A stretch of 64,000 nt of DNA, from assembly GCA_963576735.1 (NCBI GenBank), contig OY755191.1, positions 11,871,608-11,935,607 of the forward strand, in the 5' to 3' direction. The position numbers were made by a program, and so were the translations under genes. This stretch comes from Bedellia somnulentella. Lineage: Eukaryota; Arthropoda; Insecta; Lepidoptera; Bedelliidae. Below the pieces are notes generated by a model. It ran no database searches and was not told the DNA's origin. It worked only from the letters and a program-made list of their open reading frames with translations. Position 1 is the stretch's first letter. The number at the start of each line of letters is the position of its first letter. This document shows positions 33,201 to 42,112 of this stretch, piece by piece.

Positions 33201-36200
33201 GAGGTAAAATGATTATTAAGTGAAGTAAGGTCCAGATCTTTCGGGATTGAATCTTGACGAGATTTTCCAACTCCTAAGGATCTAAGAAACTTCCAGACTT
33301 TAGCCGGATCGCCATTCTCAACGGAATCATGAATGTGGTGTCGCTGTGCATCCCTACACACCCTATTGCAGTGATTTCGAATCGCCACAAACTTTTCCTT
33401 ATTTAGATCAGACGGCCGTGATTTAAACTTAGACTGGGCCCGAGTTTTCTTCGACAAGAGATCTCTAATTTCGTCAGTGAGCCATGGTGCAGGAAAATGT
33501 CTCATTTTAACGGCTTTTACCGGAGCATGAATATCGTAAAGTGACGTGAGTAAGGTATTAAATTTTTTAACTTTTTCATCAATAGTATCCCCTACGGTAC
33601 ATTCCGTCCAATCAATATTCGAAGCATCGTGTCGCAGCCTATCCAAATCTATACTACCAAAACTGCGCTGCAGGAGAATTTTCGACTTGTTTTTAGGTGG
33701 GCGAACTTTATAAGATACGAAAATAAGATCGTGATGTGAAAAAGCATCAGCTGAAGTTTGGCCATGAAGGGCGACATGATTAGGAGAAGAGACAGCTATC
33801 AGGTCAAGAAGAGATGGAATGCAATTGGGTAAGTTGTGGGTTGCATTAAGAGGAAGAATATGAAAATTACTGCTATGAAAAATCGAAGCTAGGGATTTTG
33901 AACGGGAATCACGTTTTAAAAGACAGGTGTTGAAGTCACCCATTATAATGGAGTGATCGTAAGAAGGGGTGAGGTCTTCTAAGAGTTTCTCAAAAGAAGG
34001 AAAAAAGTTTAATTGAAGGGATGGACTATAGTAGACACCAAGTAAAACTTTATTGTGACCTAGTACGAGTTCTAGGAATAAATGTTCACCTGCATTGGAG
34101 GGAGGAGGCTGAGTTGACGTGCTAATAATAGAATATGGTATATGAGTTCGAAGATAGATAGCAACGCCACCACCACGACCGCTTACACGATCGTTTCTAA
34201 TGAGTTGAAACCCTGGTAAAGTATAAGAAGCGGAAGGAAGAAATGGTTTAAGCCAAGATTCAGATACAAGAATTGCGTGAATATTTTTACTCTCAAATGA
34301 ATATAACATGTCATTAAAATGAGCAGGTATGCTTTGAGCGTTAATATGAATAATATTAAAGTTTTTGTGCAATGAAGAAAAATGAGTATCAAGTGTTTCA
34401 ACTAGTGAGGGAACGCTATAAAAGCTACCACTTGTATCTAAATCACTTGAAGAGGAAAAGGACACGTAAGAATCACTCGTGTCATCATCACTGACGTTCT
34501 GTTGCATAATAAAATAATAATAATAATAATATAAAAAATATGTATACTATATAGTTTCTATATAATATTAATTCTATTGGTTTGGTTGTGTTGTTGTTTT
34601 AGACAACACACACAGTGAACCATTACCTGCCAGCAGGATGAATGGATACAAAAAAATAAATAAAATTTTTATGGATTCATAAAGTCAAATATAACAACAC
34701 GCATTGCAGTGCAGCAAATGCAGAAGGCACAATGGCCATCAAAATAAGATATCGTAAAAACACAAAACACAAGTAATACAAAGAAAAACAACGTGAAACT
34801 AAAATATTTAAAATCATTTGCCTCAATTGAATCTCAGGTAAAGAAATTTAAATAATAAACAAACTAAAAACAAAATATGTTATCTCTTGTCAAATAAAAA
34901 ATCAAAAATGACATTGGCAAAAATTAAGTATTTCGAACTTTGCCAGCCATAAGCAAGACTAACCTATAATAGAAGTAAAAATAAAAAGGTATATTTATAA
35001 TTATAGGTTAAAAAAACTAACAAAAGCAAAATGCTAAACTATTCTAACTAATAATACATGCAAGAGCAAAACACAGATAATTATGAAGTCATATTGTTCT
35101 AAAAATAAAATGATAAATAGAACAATGCATATACACAGAAACAGACTTGGAATAACCTAAATTATAAGCCTAAAGAAGAGATAACTCATATGAAATGTAT
35201 AGTTAAGAAGCCTGTCATTTTTTCGTTGCCCGTACAGGCCTAGTTGTTGTCGCCTTCTGAGCCTTTTGCTTAACAACAGGAGCCTTGGTAGCAGCGGGTG
35301 TGGAAGAGCTTGGAAGGTTCACCAGCTCTGAAACCATTGTGATGCGATGCCGTGTACCATCTGGTGCTGAGATATGGACAAAACCTTCTCGCGTCCAGCA
35401 CTGCGTTACTCCATACTTTTGGCGTGCTGCGATAAAGGCATCATGGCGCATTTTGGTTAAAAACTCAGACAATGTGATGCCAGTACCCTTAAGTCGAGTC
35501 TTGGATGACCATACTTTGTCCCGGACAGCTAAATTCTTCAACTTAATAAGTATTGGTCGGATCCGGTTACCTGTAGGGCGTCCCATGCGATGACATCGGC
35601 TAATATCACTAGCAACAAAGTTAGAAATATCCAGCTTCTCAACAACCAAGTTGGCCGCAACTGCAATGGTATCTTCATCCTTGCTCTCAGCCACACCATG
35701 TATGAGGAGAATTTTTCGTCGGCTTCGCATCTCTAGTCTGTCAGCTTCGCGGGATATTATCTCTACCTGCTCCTGGAGGCTTCTCAATGCATATGTAATA
35801 AATACCCGAAAAGCAGTATTGTATTGTATTGAGAGACATATTTGATAAATACTTGTCTTTTATCAAATATGTCTCTCAATACAATATGTAGATCACGTAG
35901 AAATAAACAGAATCTATTCACATTATCTGTTAGTCCCACTTTACATTCTCATCATAATTGTTCATATCCGGCGAATATATAACTCTGTCTAATCTCAACA
36001 CGATCTTGATGTCTTTCTTAGTCTTACTCAATTCAAACATAAGCTTAAACTTATCTCGTACAATATATAATTCATTATTTACTATTTATTATAATTATTA
36101 TGTGTACAATATTGTATGTATGTATTTTCTTTAGTATGTTAAGTAACATGTAAATAGACGATGGCAGATTTAGTAACAAGTTATTAATAGTGTGACTTGT

Positions 36201-39200
36201 GCAAGTTGTCAACACACCTAGAAGGGTGGTTTTCATATATTTTATAAAAAAATGTTTTTTAAACGTGTATTGTTAACTGCCTGTTGTGTGATGCAAATAA
36301 AATAAATATAAAGCTTGGTTTGTGTGTAAGCTTGTTGTGCATACGCATACTCTCGATTAACACACCGCGTAATAATATGGGGTAATAGTACAGATATAGG
36401 TGATATAATTGAAACAAATATTGATTTTCGGATATTTTAATCGCGTGTTATTACATTATTTTTAAACATTACATGTGGCAAAGATACTATCACCACTTCG
36501 AGGAAAAACTGAAGCCTTTGTGAAGAATTCCTATCAATTCATTAATGACATCAAGAACTTAAGTCTTAGTGATGAGGACATTATGGTCAGCTTTGATGTT
36601 CAGTCTCTTTACACCAGTTTACCAATACAAGACTGTGTTGAAGTTGTCACAGAAAGGTTAACAAATGCTGACATACCTTTAGAATATGCAGAATTACTTA
36701 AGCACTGCCTTACAACTGGCTACTTACTTTGGGATAAGGAATTCTACATCCAGACTGATGGTGTGGCAATGGGATCCCCAGTCTCTCCTATTGTAGCCGA
36801 TATATTCATGGAACGATTGGAGGAGATTGCACTAAAATCCTTCCCTGTCACTCCAAAGATTTATAAGAGGTACGTAGATGATACTTTTGCAATCCTACCC
36901 AAAAACATAGTCTCTGCATTCTTAGACCATCTTAATTCCATTAACCCTAAGATCCAATTTACAATGGAATTAGAGACTAATAATAGTTTAGCCTTTCTAG
37001 ATGTCCTCTTGATAAGGAATTCTGATAACTCAATTAGTCACACAGTTTATAGGAAACCCACCCACTGATAGGTACCTCAATGGTGACTCACACCACCATC
37101 CATCTCAGTTAGCTACTGTTGGTAAAACTTTGTTTCAGAGAGCCAAACATCTTTGTGACGAACACCATCTTGCTGGAGAGCTCAGTCATGTGAAACAAGT
37201 TCTTCACAACAACAAGCTGAAATTGCCCCGCCAACGTCACCGCTCCTCCGATAAACCACCTACTGTCGAAAGACTCCCTGCAACTCTACCTTTTGTAAAG
37301 GGTGTAACAGACAAAATTAGTACTGTGTTACAGCGTGCTACCATTAAGACCTACTTCAAGCCGCACCATAAGATAAGTCAGTTTCTAAGACCTATCAAAT
37401 GTCAGATCCCTTTACAAGATGCAGGCGTTTATAAACTAGACTGTGAGTGTGGTCTTTCATACATCGGCCAAACAAAGCGTAGTGTAGCAACTCGCGTTAG
37501 AGAACATATTGCTGATATGAAGAATAGGCGTCCTGGAAGATCTGCTTTGTGTGAACACACCTTCGATAGGCCAAACCACCACATGCGTTTTGACAAACCT
37601 ACAATTCTAGCAAAAGAGAATCGATTGATACCTAGAATGATACGAGAGTCTATTGAAATAAAGAAACATCCAAACTTCAATAGAGATGATGGTTGGCAAT
37701 TACCACCTGCTTGGAACCCGATCATTAGCACAACTAAGCGAGGGAAGAACACTAGCAAGACTCCAGATAACATTAGCTCTTTTTGTACGCAAATGTAACT
37801 TAAAATTTTGTGAAAGTAGTTAGTATTAATAATTTTATAGTACTGTATAATGACAAATAACACCTCAGTCTTCCCGTGACCATGATAACTGAAAAGTTTT
37901 CGAAACGTCGGGCTTTAAAAATAATGTAATAACACGCGATTAAAATATCCGAAAATCAATATTTGTTTCAATTATAATGTGCAATCGTGAAAATCTTAGA
38001 AAATACTATATAGGTGATATTTTTAGACTACATTTTTAATATGAATTCTGACTTTTTGTTAAACATAATATATTAAAAATTACTTCAATGTACAATTATA
38101 CATACTAGAAAGCTGTAAATTTGTTAAAAAAATATGAGTTTTACTCTCCAATGCAAAAAACAAATCCATAAACAACAATAAATCAACTACAAAGAACGTT
38201 CACCACGATTAAATTAGTATCGTGTTGCCCCCAACACATGTTAATAAAAACTAATAATCAAATACCAAATGACACAAAAAATATTGAAAAACTTAATTTA
38301 AATTTATACTTCAAAAATCATCTTATAAGTAAATGTTACAATATCAATGAGTTTTTTGATAACCAGAACAATAAAAATAAATAGAGTGCCTCGCTTGCTC
38401 TACAACTAGTCTTCCACTACGATGTTTGCCGTGACCTTACAGGCACCTCTAATTTTTAAAAATTTAACATCTTACAATTGTGACATGCAGATAAATGAAT
38501 TGAATTGACATTCACGCAGACAGTAAAGGCAGCCAGAGGATTTGATTATTAACTCACAAGCACTATCAAAGCAAATCATAGGGTTTGAGGAGTGACTAAA
38601 GAAACTTAAAAAAAAGCAAAATGACACACCCGTACGAAGCTAGGCGTTCCAATAAAAGTATAAAAATAAATTTAAATAATAAAGTATCTCCATAATAAAA
38701 TAAAAATATTTTTTTTATTATGTAGTAGCTTTAGATATTATCACTAAAAACTGTATTTTATGTGTAAATAAATGGATGTACGAATAATTTAGTTTTTCCG
38801 ACTACATACCCTTCCGAGAAAGAGATCATCTATTATCAGAATAGGACTTTTCTATTTATACGAGTTGTGCGGAGTCTTTAAGGATGTTTTTTAAAATAAT
38901 AATAAGAAAAGTAGCATGAAAACTCATTTCTAGCGAAAGATCTTTATTTTTACCATTTTTTTCCATCTTAACTTCCCGAAGTTTCTGAATTTGTTGATTC
39001 TGAAACGATGGTGCTCTTTGAAGTTTTCGTCGTGAGTATAAGTAAGTAGATATATTATTTAAATAACGTACACTCATGGGCTTAATCGATGTTGCGTTAT
39101 TCTTCTACACTTATAATAAAGAGAAAAGATATGTTGGTGTGGTTGTCTGAAATGATTAAGCTCCGAAACCATCATTGATATGCCAAATTCTTTCATCAAA

Positions 39201-41418
39201 AGAAACTTAAAACTTTCAGAAGAATACATAGTCTAATCACCACGCTATATTTTAATAAGAGGAGCAATGATTTAACAAACCTTAGATATTTAAATTACCC
39301 GTGTGAAGCTGGGACGGTCCACTAGTAAAAATATTAATTTATTTAGTAAACATACGAGGCGCATTACCTTTTCCTGAGTTAACATCCTAAGTTGTTTATT
39401 GTGGATAATAGCGCTGCGTAATTTTAGATCTCTGTAGAGTCTGGATCCTGCGTAAGCTCTGGAAATAAATTATGTTATGAAAGATGTTATTGGAAGAAGA
39501 TTGCAGCACATATATTTGTCAACTCATGAACTCAAATCAACTTGGTATGAGGGATATCTAAATGATAGATAAGATAGATAAATAAGACATTTATTACAAG
39601 AAAAACACATTACATTAGAATTTAAAATGATGAATGAATCAACTGCACTGGAAGTCTACGCTTTAAATCGAGAAGGAGTGAGGTGGAAGAGGTGCGAACG
39701 AAAATATCGTTGTCGGTTTGAAAAATTGACCTCCAGGTATAGTAAAGGTTGACAGAGTTTAATGACTACTAGTCCCGCTTTAATACCCTTAAGCACTGAT
39801 ATAACTCAACCCTATCTCAAAAACTCAATTATCAAGAGGTATTAGTTAGTCTGTCAACCTGTACCAAACCCATACTCCAAACCACCGTATTCAGTACCTA
39901 CTGGCTCCATCGGCGGGCACTTACATATATGTACTGTGATGTTGATACTTACTTATGCACCCCAACAACAGAAGTGTAGTGTCTCACACAATTTGGAGCC
40001 AGGTTGGTGAAAACAAACTCATATCTGTTAGTCTTGTACGCGCCGAGGATGTACAGCGCCTGCGTGGTGCCTCGCAACCCTGAGTTTACCGTCTTGGTGC
40101 TGCAGGATAGAATGCAGTTAAGACCGATAGCTGGAAAGGATTTCAGTTAAATTAGTTTTGCGTGATTAAACGGAATGAATAAAGCATACTTCTATATTAT
40201 GGTTTTTTGTGACCGTCGATTGTGAAATGAAAATGAAATGAAATGATTTATTTGCATGAAAAGATGTTTGGGCGATGCGGTTGGATTCCCATCACCAAAG
40301 ATACTTTGTTTTATTCATCTTGTCACCAATCAACTTCCAAATGTGGCTGAAGAGTTTCTAGCTCTGAAGCTCTGGTTACCCCTTTTTGGGATTGTAGGTA
40401 CTAAATATTGAAATTTGTGTCGCAAGATGCAATATTATCGCTGTCAACATAAATAATTTATCATTGATAGTGAAAATTTCGTGACTTGCAACACAACTTA
40501 AAAAACATGATTTCATGATTCCATTTCAACCTATCATACCTTCATAATCATACTTGGTAGCCCGCTGAATTTTAAAACTCAAGTAGAGAAAGAAGACGCA
40601 TATGTGTAACCACCATTGTGACTTAATGTCCCGCAAGGAGGACCAACCATTAGGAAGCACAGGATTCGATATTGAGCTTGACACTCCAATCGTGAAACTA
40701 TACTACGTTTTGTAACCGTGAAACTAAACTAGCCATTAATGCGAAAGCAAAAGAAGTTACTTACTCAAATTAATCCTGGGTGAAGCTAATGAATGCCATA
40801 TAATCCTAAGATTGGTGACTATCATACGACCTTTAGTCCCTGAGTTCCCCTTAGTATCCTCAATGGCATCAATCCTATCGAAAATCTTTTCACCAGCGCG
40901 CAGTTTTAGGTAACTGGAAAAAGGATAAGTTTTCTTAAGAATATTGTTCTTGAAATTCTTAAAAGTATAAGTGTAATAGTATTATGCATATAGTGGTTTT
41001 TTTGAGTCAGAATTATATAAGAAGTAATAGCAAACTGACAACAGATGACAAAAATTTAACTTGATATAGAGAAGTAGGTATATTAATAATAACTTAAAAC
41101 ATTCCTTCAGGGATAAACAGCGTATAAGATGAGTAATATAAAGAATTGTTGATGATTATTCTCAAGCCTTATCCCCCAACTACACTTAAAAGTCCCCTCA
41201 TACCCTCTTAATCGCCTCATACGACCCCCTCGGGCATATATGGATTAATTATATTTTAAGCTAAAACTAAACAGGAAAAGCTTCAAAATAATCAGATAAT
41301 CAACTAAGACTAAACACCAAATGTTTTATTCATACCCTTATAAATATGACACTCACGTAAACGGCAAATCGAACAGAATCTCCCGATCTTCCCACACAGC
41401 CGTTGTTTTTGGCGCCAT
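27050..41418 (-). CDS. BBS5: Bardet-Biedl syndrome 5 protein (BBSome subunit)
   Basis: Seven minus-strand exons (41418-41357, 40913-40765, 40130-39953, 39458-39368, 30348-30202, 29859-29668, 27265-27050) join in frame to 345 codons including TAA, 344 residues against 341 in human. All introns are GT..AG. The protein has the two PH-like (DM16) repeats of BBS5. The first, about residues 30-155, carries [16 protein letters not shown] and FVFTNLAPN. The second, about 165-275, carries [20 protein letters not shown] and [14 protein letters not shown]. The C-terminus keeps [23 protein letters not shown]5 is a BBSome subunit that binds phosphoinositides at the basal body and helps move membrane proteins in cilia. 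In insects cilia are limited to sensory neurons and sperm. A perfect X-box upstream indicates RFX control. MCPH1 follows on the same strand about 0.8 kb downstream. Confidence 0.95.
27311..27505 (+). repeat. SINE-B copy, degraded, with tRNA head
   Basis: ACCGTGATACCCGGTGGGTA and GTTCAAATCCAGGGTTGGGC keep the A- and B-box regions. The centre is shortened. Confidence 0.6.
27650..27875 (+). repeat. SINE-B copy, 5'-truncated
   Basis: TGGTTGTTAACGGTGAGGG to CCTTCGGGGATATACGGCG. A foreign CACAGCACACCAACAAGC interrupts the centre. Confidence 0.7.
27893..28110 (+). repeat. SINE-B copy, degraded, tandem to the previous
   Basis: AAACCCACATGGCTAAGTC through GATGTTGAGATAATACTTAA. Three plus-oriented copies lie in a row inside BBS5 intron 6. 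Confidence 0.6.
28322..28642. mobile_element. Fold-back MITE with about 70-bp inverted arms
   Basis: The left arm 28322-28392 (GAATTGGCCTATACGTCG ... GATAAAAGACATC) is repeated inverted at 28572-28642. No coding capacity. Lies in BBS5 intron 6. Confidence 0.65.
29119..29264 (+). mobile_element. MITE-D reference copy
   Basis: Perfect 20-bp terminal inverted repeats CAGAAGGGCAAGCACGAGCG bound a 146-bp element with no coding capacity. Relatives lie at 25205, 41745, 52055 and 56690. Non-autonomous DNA transposon, superfamily unknown. Confidence 0.8.
29668..29859 (-). CDS. BBS5: BBS5 exon 6
   Basis: Residues 210-273. [20 protein letters not shown], then [20 protein letters not shown] and [11 protein letters not shown], the end of the second PH-like repeat. 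Confidence 0.95.
29886..29975 (-). repeat. SINE-A fragment, degraded
   Basis: ACGGCTATAATTCCCAAAAG and GGAATTAGAAATTCC are the tail part of a minus copy. Confidence 0.45.
29976..30080 (-). mobile_element. RTE-type LINE 3' fragment
   Basis: GGGGTAGGCAAAGACTATCG and ATCGCCACTTTGTAAGAACC, the reverse of the RTE protein end. Confidence 0.55.
30202..30348 (-). CDS. BBS5: BBS5 exon 5
   Basis: Residues 161-209. [19 protein letters not shown], then [19 protein letters not shown], the core of the second DM16 repeat. Acceptor ATTCCAG, donor GTAAGT. Confidence 0.95.
31553..34507 (-). CDS. CR1-type LINE ORF2: endonuclease-reverse transcriptase
   Basis: 984 codons from ATG at 34507 without a stop. The N-terminal AP endonuclease domain (about residues 50-260) shows [36 protein letters not shown], the catalytic GDFNT and SHHDL. 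The reverse transcriptase (about 490-770) shows [17 protein letters not shown], motif [29 protein letters not shown] and catalytic YADD in [11 protein letters not shown]. The C-terminal part has [24 protein letters not shown] spacing. It would copy CR1 RNA at target sites. The intact frame means a young copy. Only the protein is intact: 5' truncation makes the element as a whole unlikely to be autonomous. Confidence 0.93.
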   Translation of the reverse strand: MQQNVSDDDTSDSYVSFSSSSDLDTSGSFYSVPSLVETLDTHFSSLHKNFNIIHINAQSIPAHFNDMLYSFESKNIHAILVSESWLKPFLPSASYTLPGFQLIRNDRVSGRGGGVAIYLRTHIPYSIISTSTQPPPSNAGEHLFLELVLGHNKVLLGVYYSPSLQLNFFPSFEKLLEDLTPSYDHSIIMGDFNTCLLKRDSRSKSLASIFHSSNFHILPLNATHNLPNCIPSLLDLIAVSSPNHVALHGQTSADAFSHHDLIFVSYKVRPPKNKSKILLQRSFGSIDLDRLRHDASNIDWTECTVGDTIDEKVKKFNTLLTSLYDIHAPVKAVKMRHFPAPWLTDEIRDLLSKKTRAQSKFKSRPSDLNKEKFVAIRNHCNRVCRDAQRHHIHDSVENGDPAKVWKFLRSLGVGKSRQDSIPKDLDLTSLNNHFTSTSTFDGIKKADTLQFLSTLPTPDYPPFTICQFSDCDVKKNIMSITSNATGGDSISRKMILPILDIIIPTITDILNNSITSGSFPTVWKEAQVTPIPKKVNPKSFSEYRPISILPFLSKVLERLVHRQLNDFLTKNDLLNPFQSGFRPSHSTVTALVKITDDIRLGMDKGLLTVLSLLDFSSAFNSVDFDILLALLRSINISPTVIDWFRSYLQGRRQRIRIEDSYSPWCDLIAGVPQGGVLSPLLFAIFINSISHQLTSSYHLYADDLQIYTQANLDQLNMSIGLINGDLERILRWSEAYGLAVNPNKSQIIIVGSSRMISRIDYKSLPPVLFDGKSISFSPVVRNLGIMIDCNLSWVPQLESVSRRMFASAGSLRRLRNFLPTATKTALAQSLLLPILDYADTCYLDLTEEQLNKLERLQNLCIRFVFGLRKYDHVSVYRSKLKWLPIRLRRNAHTLSLLYSILFNPATPFYLKERFQFLSSSHNLNLRSDHNLQLTIPSHSTNFYGSSFSVHAVQLWNALPVEVRLAKSLNVFKDLVKQHYLTEAL
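35215..35787 (-). CDS. CR1-type LINE ORF1, N-terminally truncated
   Basis: An open frame with no ATG. The first codon of the listed span is TTG and the frame stays open into the junction, so the protein lost its N-terminus. It starts with a coiled-coil-like stretch ([20 protein letters not shown]), then an RRM-like fold of the LINE ORF1 type ([30 protein letters not shown]). A basic Ala/Lys-rich tail ends the protein. ORF1 proteins of this kind bind LINE RNA as nucleic-acid chaperones. ORF2 follows 707 bp downstream. Confidence 0.75.
   Translation of the reverse strand: MRSLQEQVEIISREADRLEMRSRRKILLIHGVAESKDEDTIAVAANLVVEKLDISNFVASDISRCHRMGRPTGNRIRPILIKLKNLAVRDKVWSSKTRLKGTGITLSEFLTKMRHDAFIAARQKYGVTQCWTREGFVHISAPDGTRHRITMVSELVNLPSSSTPAATKAPVVKQKAQKATTTRPVRATKK
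35822..35886. repeat. 28-bp perfect inverted repeat at the CR1 5' junction
   Basis: 35822-35849 and 35859-35886 are exact reverse complements around a 9-nt loop. The right arm is host LINE coding sequence. The left arm is an inverted extra copy between host and CR1. Confidence 0.9.
36407..38007 (+). mobile_element. Penelope-like retroelement, 5'-truncated
   Basis: The element has a truncated reverse transcriptase and a GIY-YIG endonuclease frame. Its 3' end is repeated at 15607-15865. A 62-bp perfect inverted repeat bounds it (36405-36466 and 37914-37975). The 13-bp ATATAGGTGATAT at 36394-36406 and 38008-38020 is a target-site duplication. Confidence 0.9.
36475..37798 (+). pseudogene. Penelope RT/GIY-YIG protein, frameshifted
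   Basis: The first frame (36475-37068) starts inside the reverse transcriptase. Motif A is [12 protein letters not shown], motif B is [16 protein letters not shown], the catalytic motif is [11 protein letters not shown], and [12 protein letters not shown] and HTVYRKPTH follow. At about 37066 the frame shifts. The second frame (to 37798) continues the linker [19 protein letters not shown] and holds the GIY-YIG endonuclease ([20 protein letters not shown]). Domain order RT then GIY-YIG is that of Penelope-like elements. The N-terminal third of the usual protein is missing and the first codon of the listed frame is GTG, not a natural start. Inactive. Confidence 0.88.
38150..38512 (+). pseudogene. 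LINE C-terminal fragment and 3' end
   Basis: The frame ending at the TAG near 38384 reads [20 protein letters not shown], then [14 protein letters not shown], the typical C-terminus of Jockey-type LINE proteins. It is followed by a UTR with GCCGTGACCTTACAGGCACC and a TGAATTGAATTG tail. Confidence 0.5.
38935..39052 (+). repeat. SINE-A fragment, degraded
   Basis: TTTATTTTTACCATTTTTTTC, then GTCGTGAGTATAAGTAAGTA. The order matches the 3' half of the family. Confidence 0.4.
39240..39325 (+). mobile_element. Helitron-type 3' end
   Basis: TACCCGTGTGAAGCTGGGAC followed by GGTCCACTAG resembles the 3' hairpin and CTAG end of the complete element at 54468-55290. The 5' extent is unknown. A weaker one lies at about 38633 (CACCCGTACGAAGCTAGGCG). 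Confidence 0.5.
39368..39458 (-). CDS. BBS5: BBS5 exon 4
   Basis: Residues 130-160. [20 protein letters not shown], then [10 protein letters not shown]. Acceptor TTTCCAG, donor GTAATG. The next intron is 9.0 kb. Confidence 0.93.
39953..40130 (-). CDS. BBS5: BBS5 exon 3
   Basis: Residues 71-130. [20 protein letters not shown], then [20 protein letters not shown], the second half of the first PH-like repeat. Acceptor TTTCCAG, donor GTAAGT. Confidence 0.95.
40258..40396 (+). repeat. SINE-A fragment
   Basis: GGGCGATGCGGTTGGATTCC to TACCCCTTTTTGGGATTGTA. The sequence after it (40425-40500) is a small imperfect palindrome related to the MITE at 61460. Confidence 0.6.
40765..40913 (-). CDS. BBS5: BBS5 exon 2
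   Basis: Residues 21-71. [20 protein letters not shown], then [19 protein letters not shown], the core of the first DM16 repeat. Acceptor TTTCCAG, donor GTAAGT. Confidence 0.96.
41357..41418 (-). CDS. BBS5: BBS5 exon 1
   Basis: Start codon at 41418, with AAG before ATGG as an acceptable context. [20 protein letters not shown] parallels the human N-terminus (LWEDRDVRFDL). Donor GTGAGT. Confidence 0.95.
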
Positions 41419-41524
41419 CTTACAGAATTAGAAAATCGTTTTGCAAATTTATATTTCGAACACAATTTGTATTCTGAAAGGTGAAACTGGAAGTGAAACA
41501 GATGTTGGTTTGTTTGGAATCGTC

Positions 41525-41538
41525 GTTGCCATGGCAAC
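41525..41538. promoter_or_regulatory. BBS5: X-box (RFX/DAF-19-type site) of BBS5
   Basis: GTTGCCATGGCAAC is a perfect 14-bp palindrome and a full match to the RFX X-box consensus. It lies about 107 bp upstream of the BBS5 ATG. X-boxes close to the start are known for BBS genes in nematodes and flies. Confidence 0.85.
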
Positions 41539-41744
41539 CACTTTTTTAAAATCACTACTGAACTAATGGATAGTAAATGGTATAATGCTTTTTACCCCCT
41601 ATGCCTATTTCCCTTTTTACCCGACTGCTTCGGAATGAGGGTTAAATATATTTTAAATATCTTTATTGGCGGCTGAGGTGAAAGACAAATACGAAAAGGT
41701 GAGTTGTTGACGTTCTAAAAATTTCGTATAAAGCATAATAGACC

Positions 41745-42112
41745 TGCAGGGCAAGCACGAGCCGTGTTTAAACTAGTTATCATACATACATACATATACT
41801 TACGGCTATAAATCCCTAGAAGGGGTGGCCAGAGCTAAGGAATTAGAAATTCCTCAGCCACTTTTGGAAAGTTGAGTGGGGAAAAGATGGTAAAGAAAAG
41901 GTTGTTGGTGATGGGTTTCCAACCGCATCGCCCAAAAATCCCTTAAAAGCCCCAATACCGTTAGTCGCCTCTTACGTACACCCATCGGTAGAAACGGGGT
42001 AGGGCACAAAACTAGTTATCGCGTGGGATAAAGCAGCCATCTCTTATAACCATTGCCATCTCATTCTAACCGTTATCGAGTCGATAAAATAGCGCTCGTG
42101 CTTGCTCTTCTG
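41745..42112 (-). mobile_element. MITE-D copy interrupted by SINE-A
   Basis: Ends GGGCAAGCACGAGCC and GCGCTCGTGCTTGC are the family's terminal repeats in the reverse orientation. AAACTAGTTATC occurs on both sides of the inner SINE-A as its target-site duplication. Confidence 0.75.
41781..42006 (-). repeat. SINE-A copy inside MITE-D
   Basis: CATACATACATATACTTACG to ACCCATCGGTAGAAACGGGG. Flanked by a 12-bp duplication of MITE-D sequence. Confidence 0.8.

Larger units (their letters stand above)
31163..35845 (-). mobile_element. CR1-type LINE, 5'-truncated, inserted in an older LINE
   Basis: Order on the minus strand: partial ORF1, 707-bp spacer, complete ORF2, about 390-bp 3' UTR, and an ATTCT tandem tail (GAATAGAATAG on the plus strand). 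The TAAATA repeat at 31157-31162 and 35846-35851 is the target-site duplication. The 5' junction carries an inverted copy of host flank. A related 3' end lies at 61665-61760. Confidence 0.85.
30425..36310 (+). pseudogene. Jockey-type LINE, 5'-truncated and split by a CR1 insertion
   Basis: Left part 30439-31162, right part 35852 to about 36310. The left part has [20 protein letters not shown], catalytic [10 protein letters not shown] and an internal TAA at 30793. It runs on to [10 protein letters not shown]. After removing the insert and one TAAATA repeat, the frame continues as [20 protein letters not shown] and [15 protein letters not shown], then breaks at a stop and a frameshift. The 3' end is GTGATGCAAATAAAATAAA. 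Dead element in BBS5 intron 4. Confidence 0.8.
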
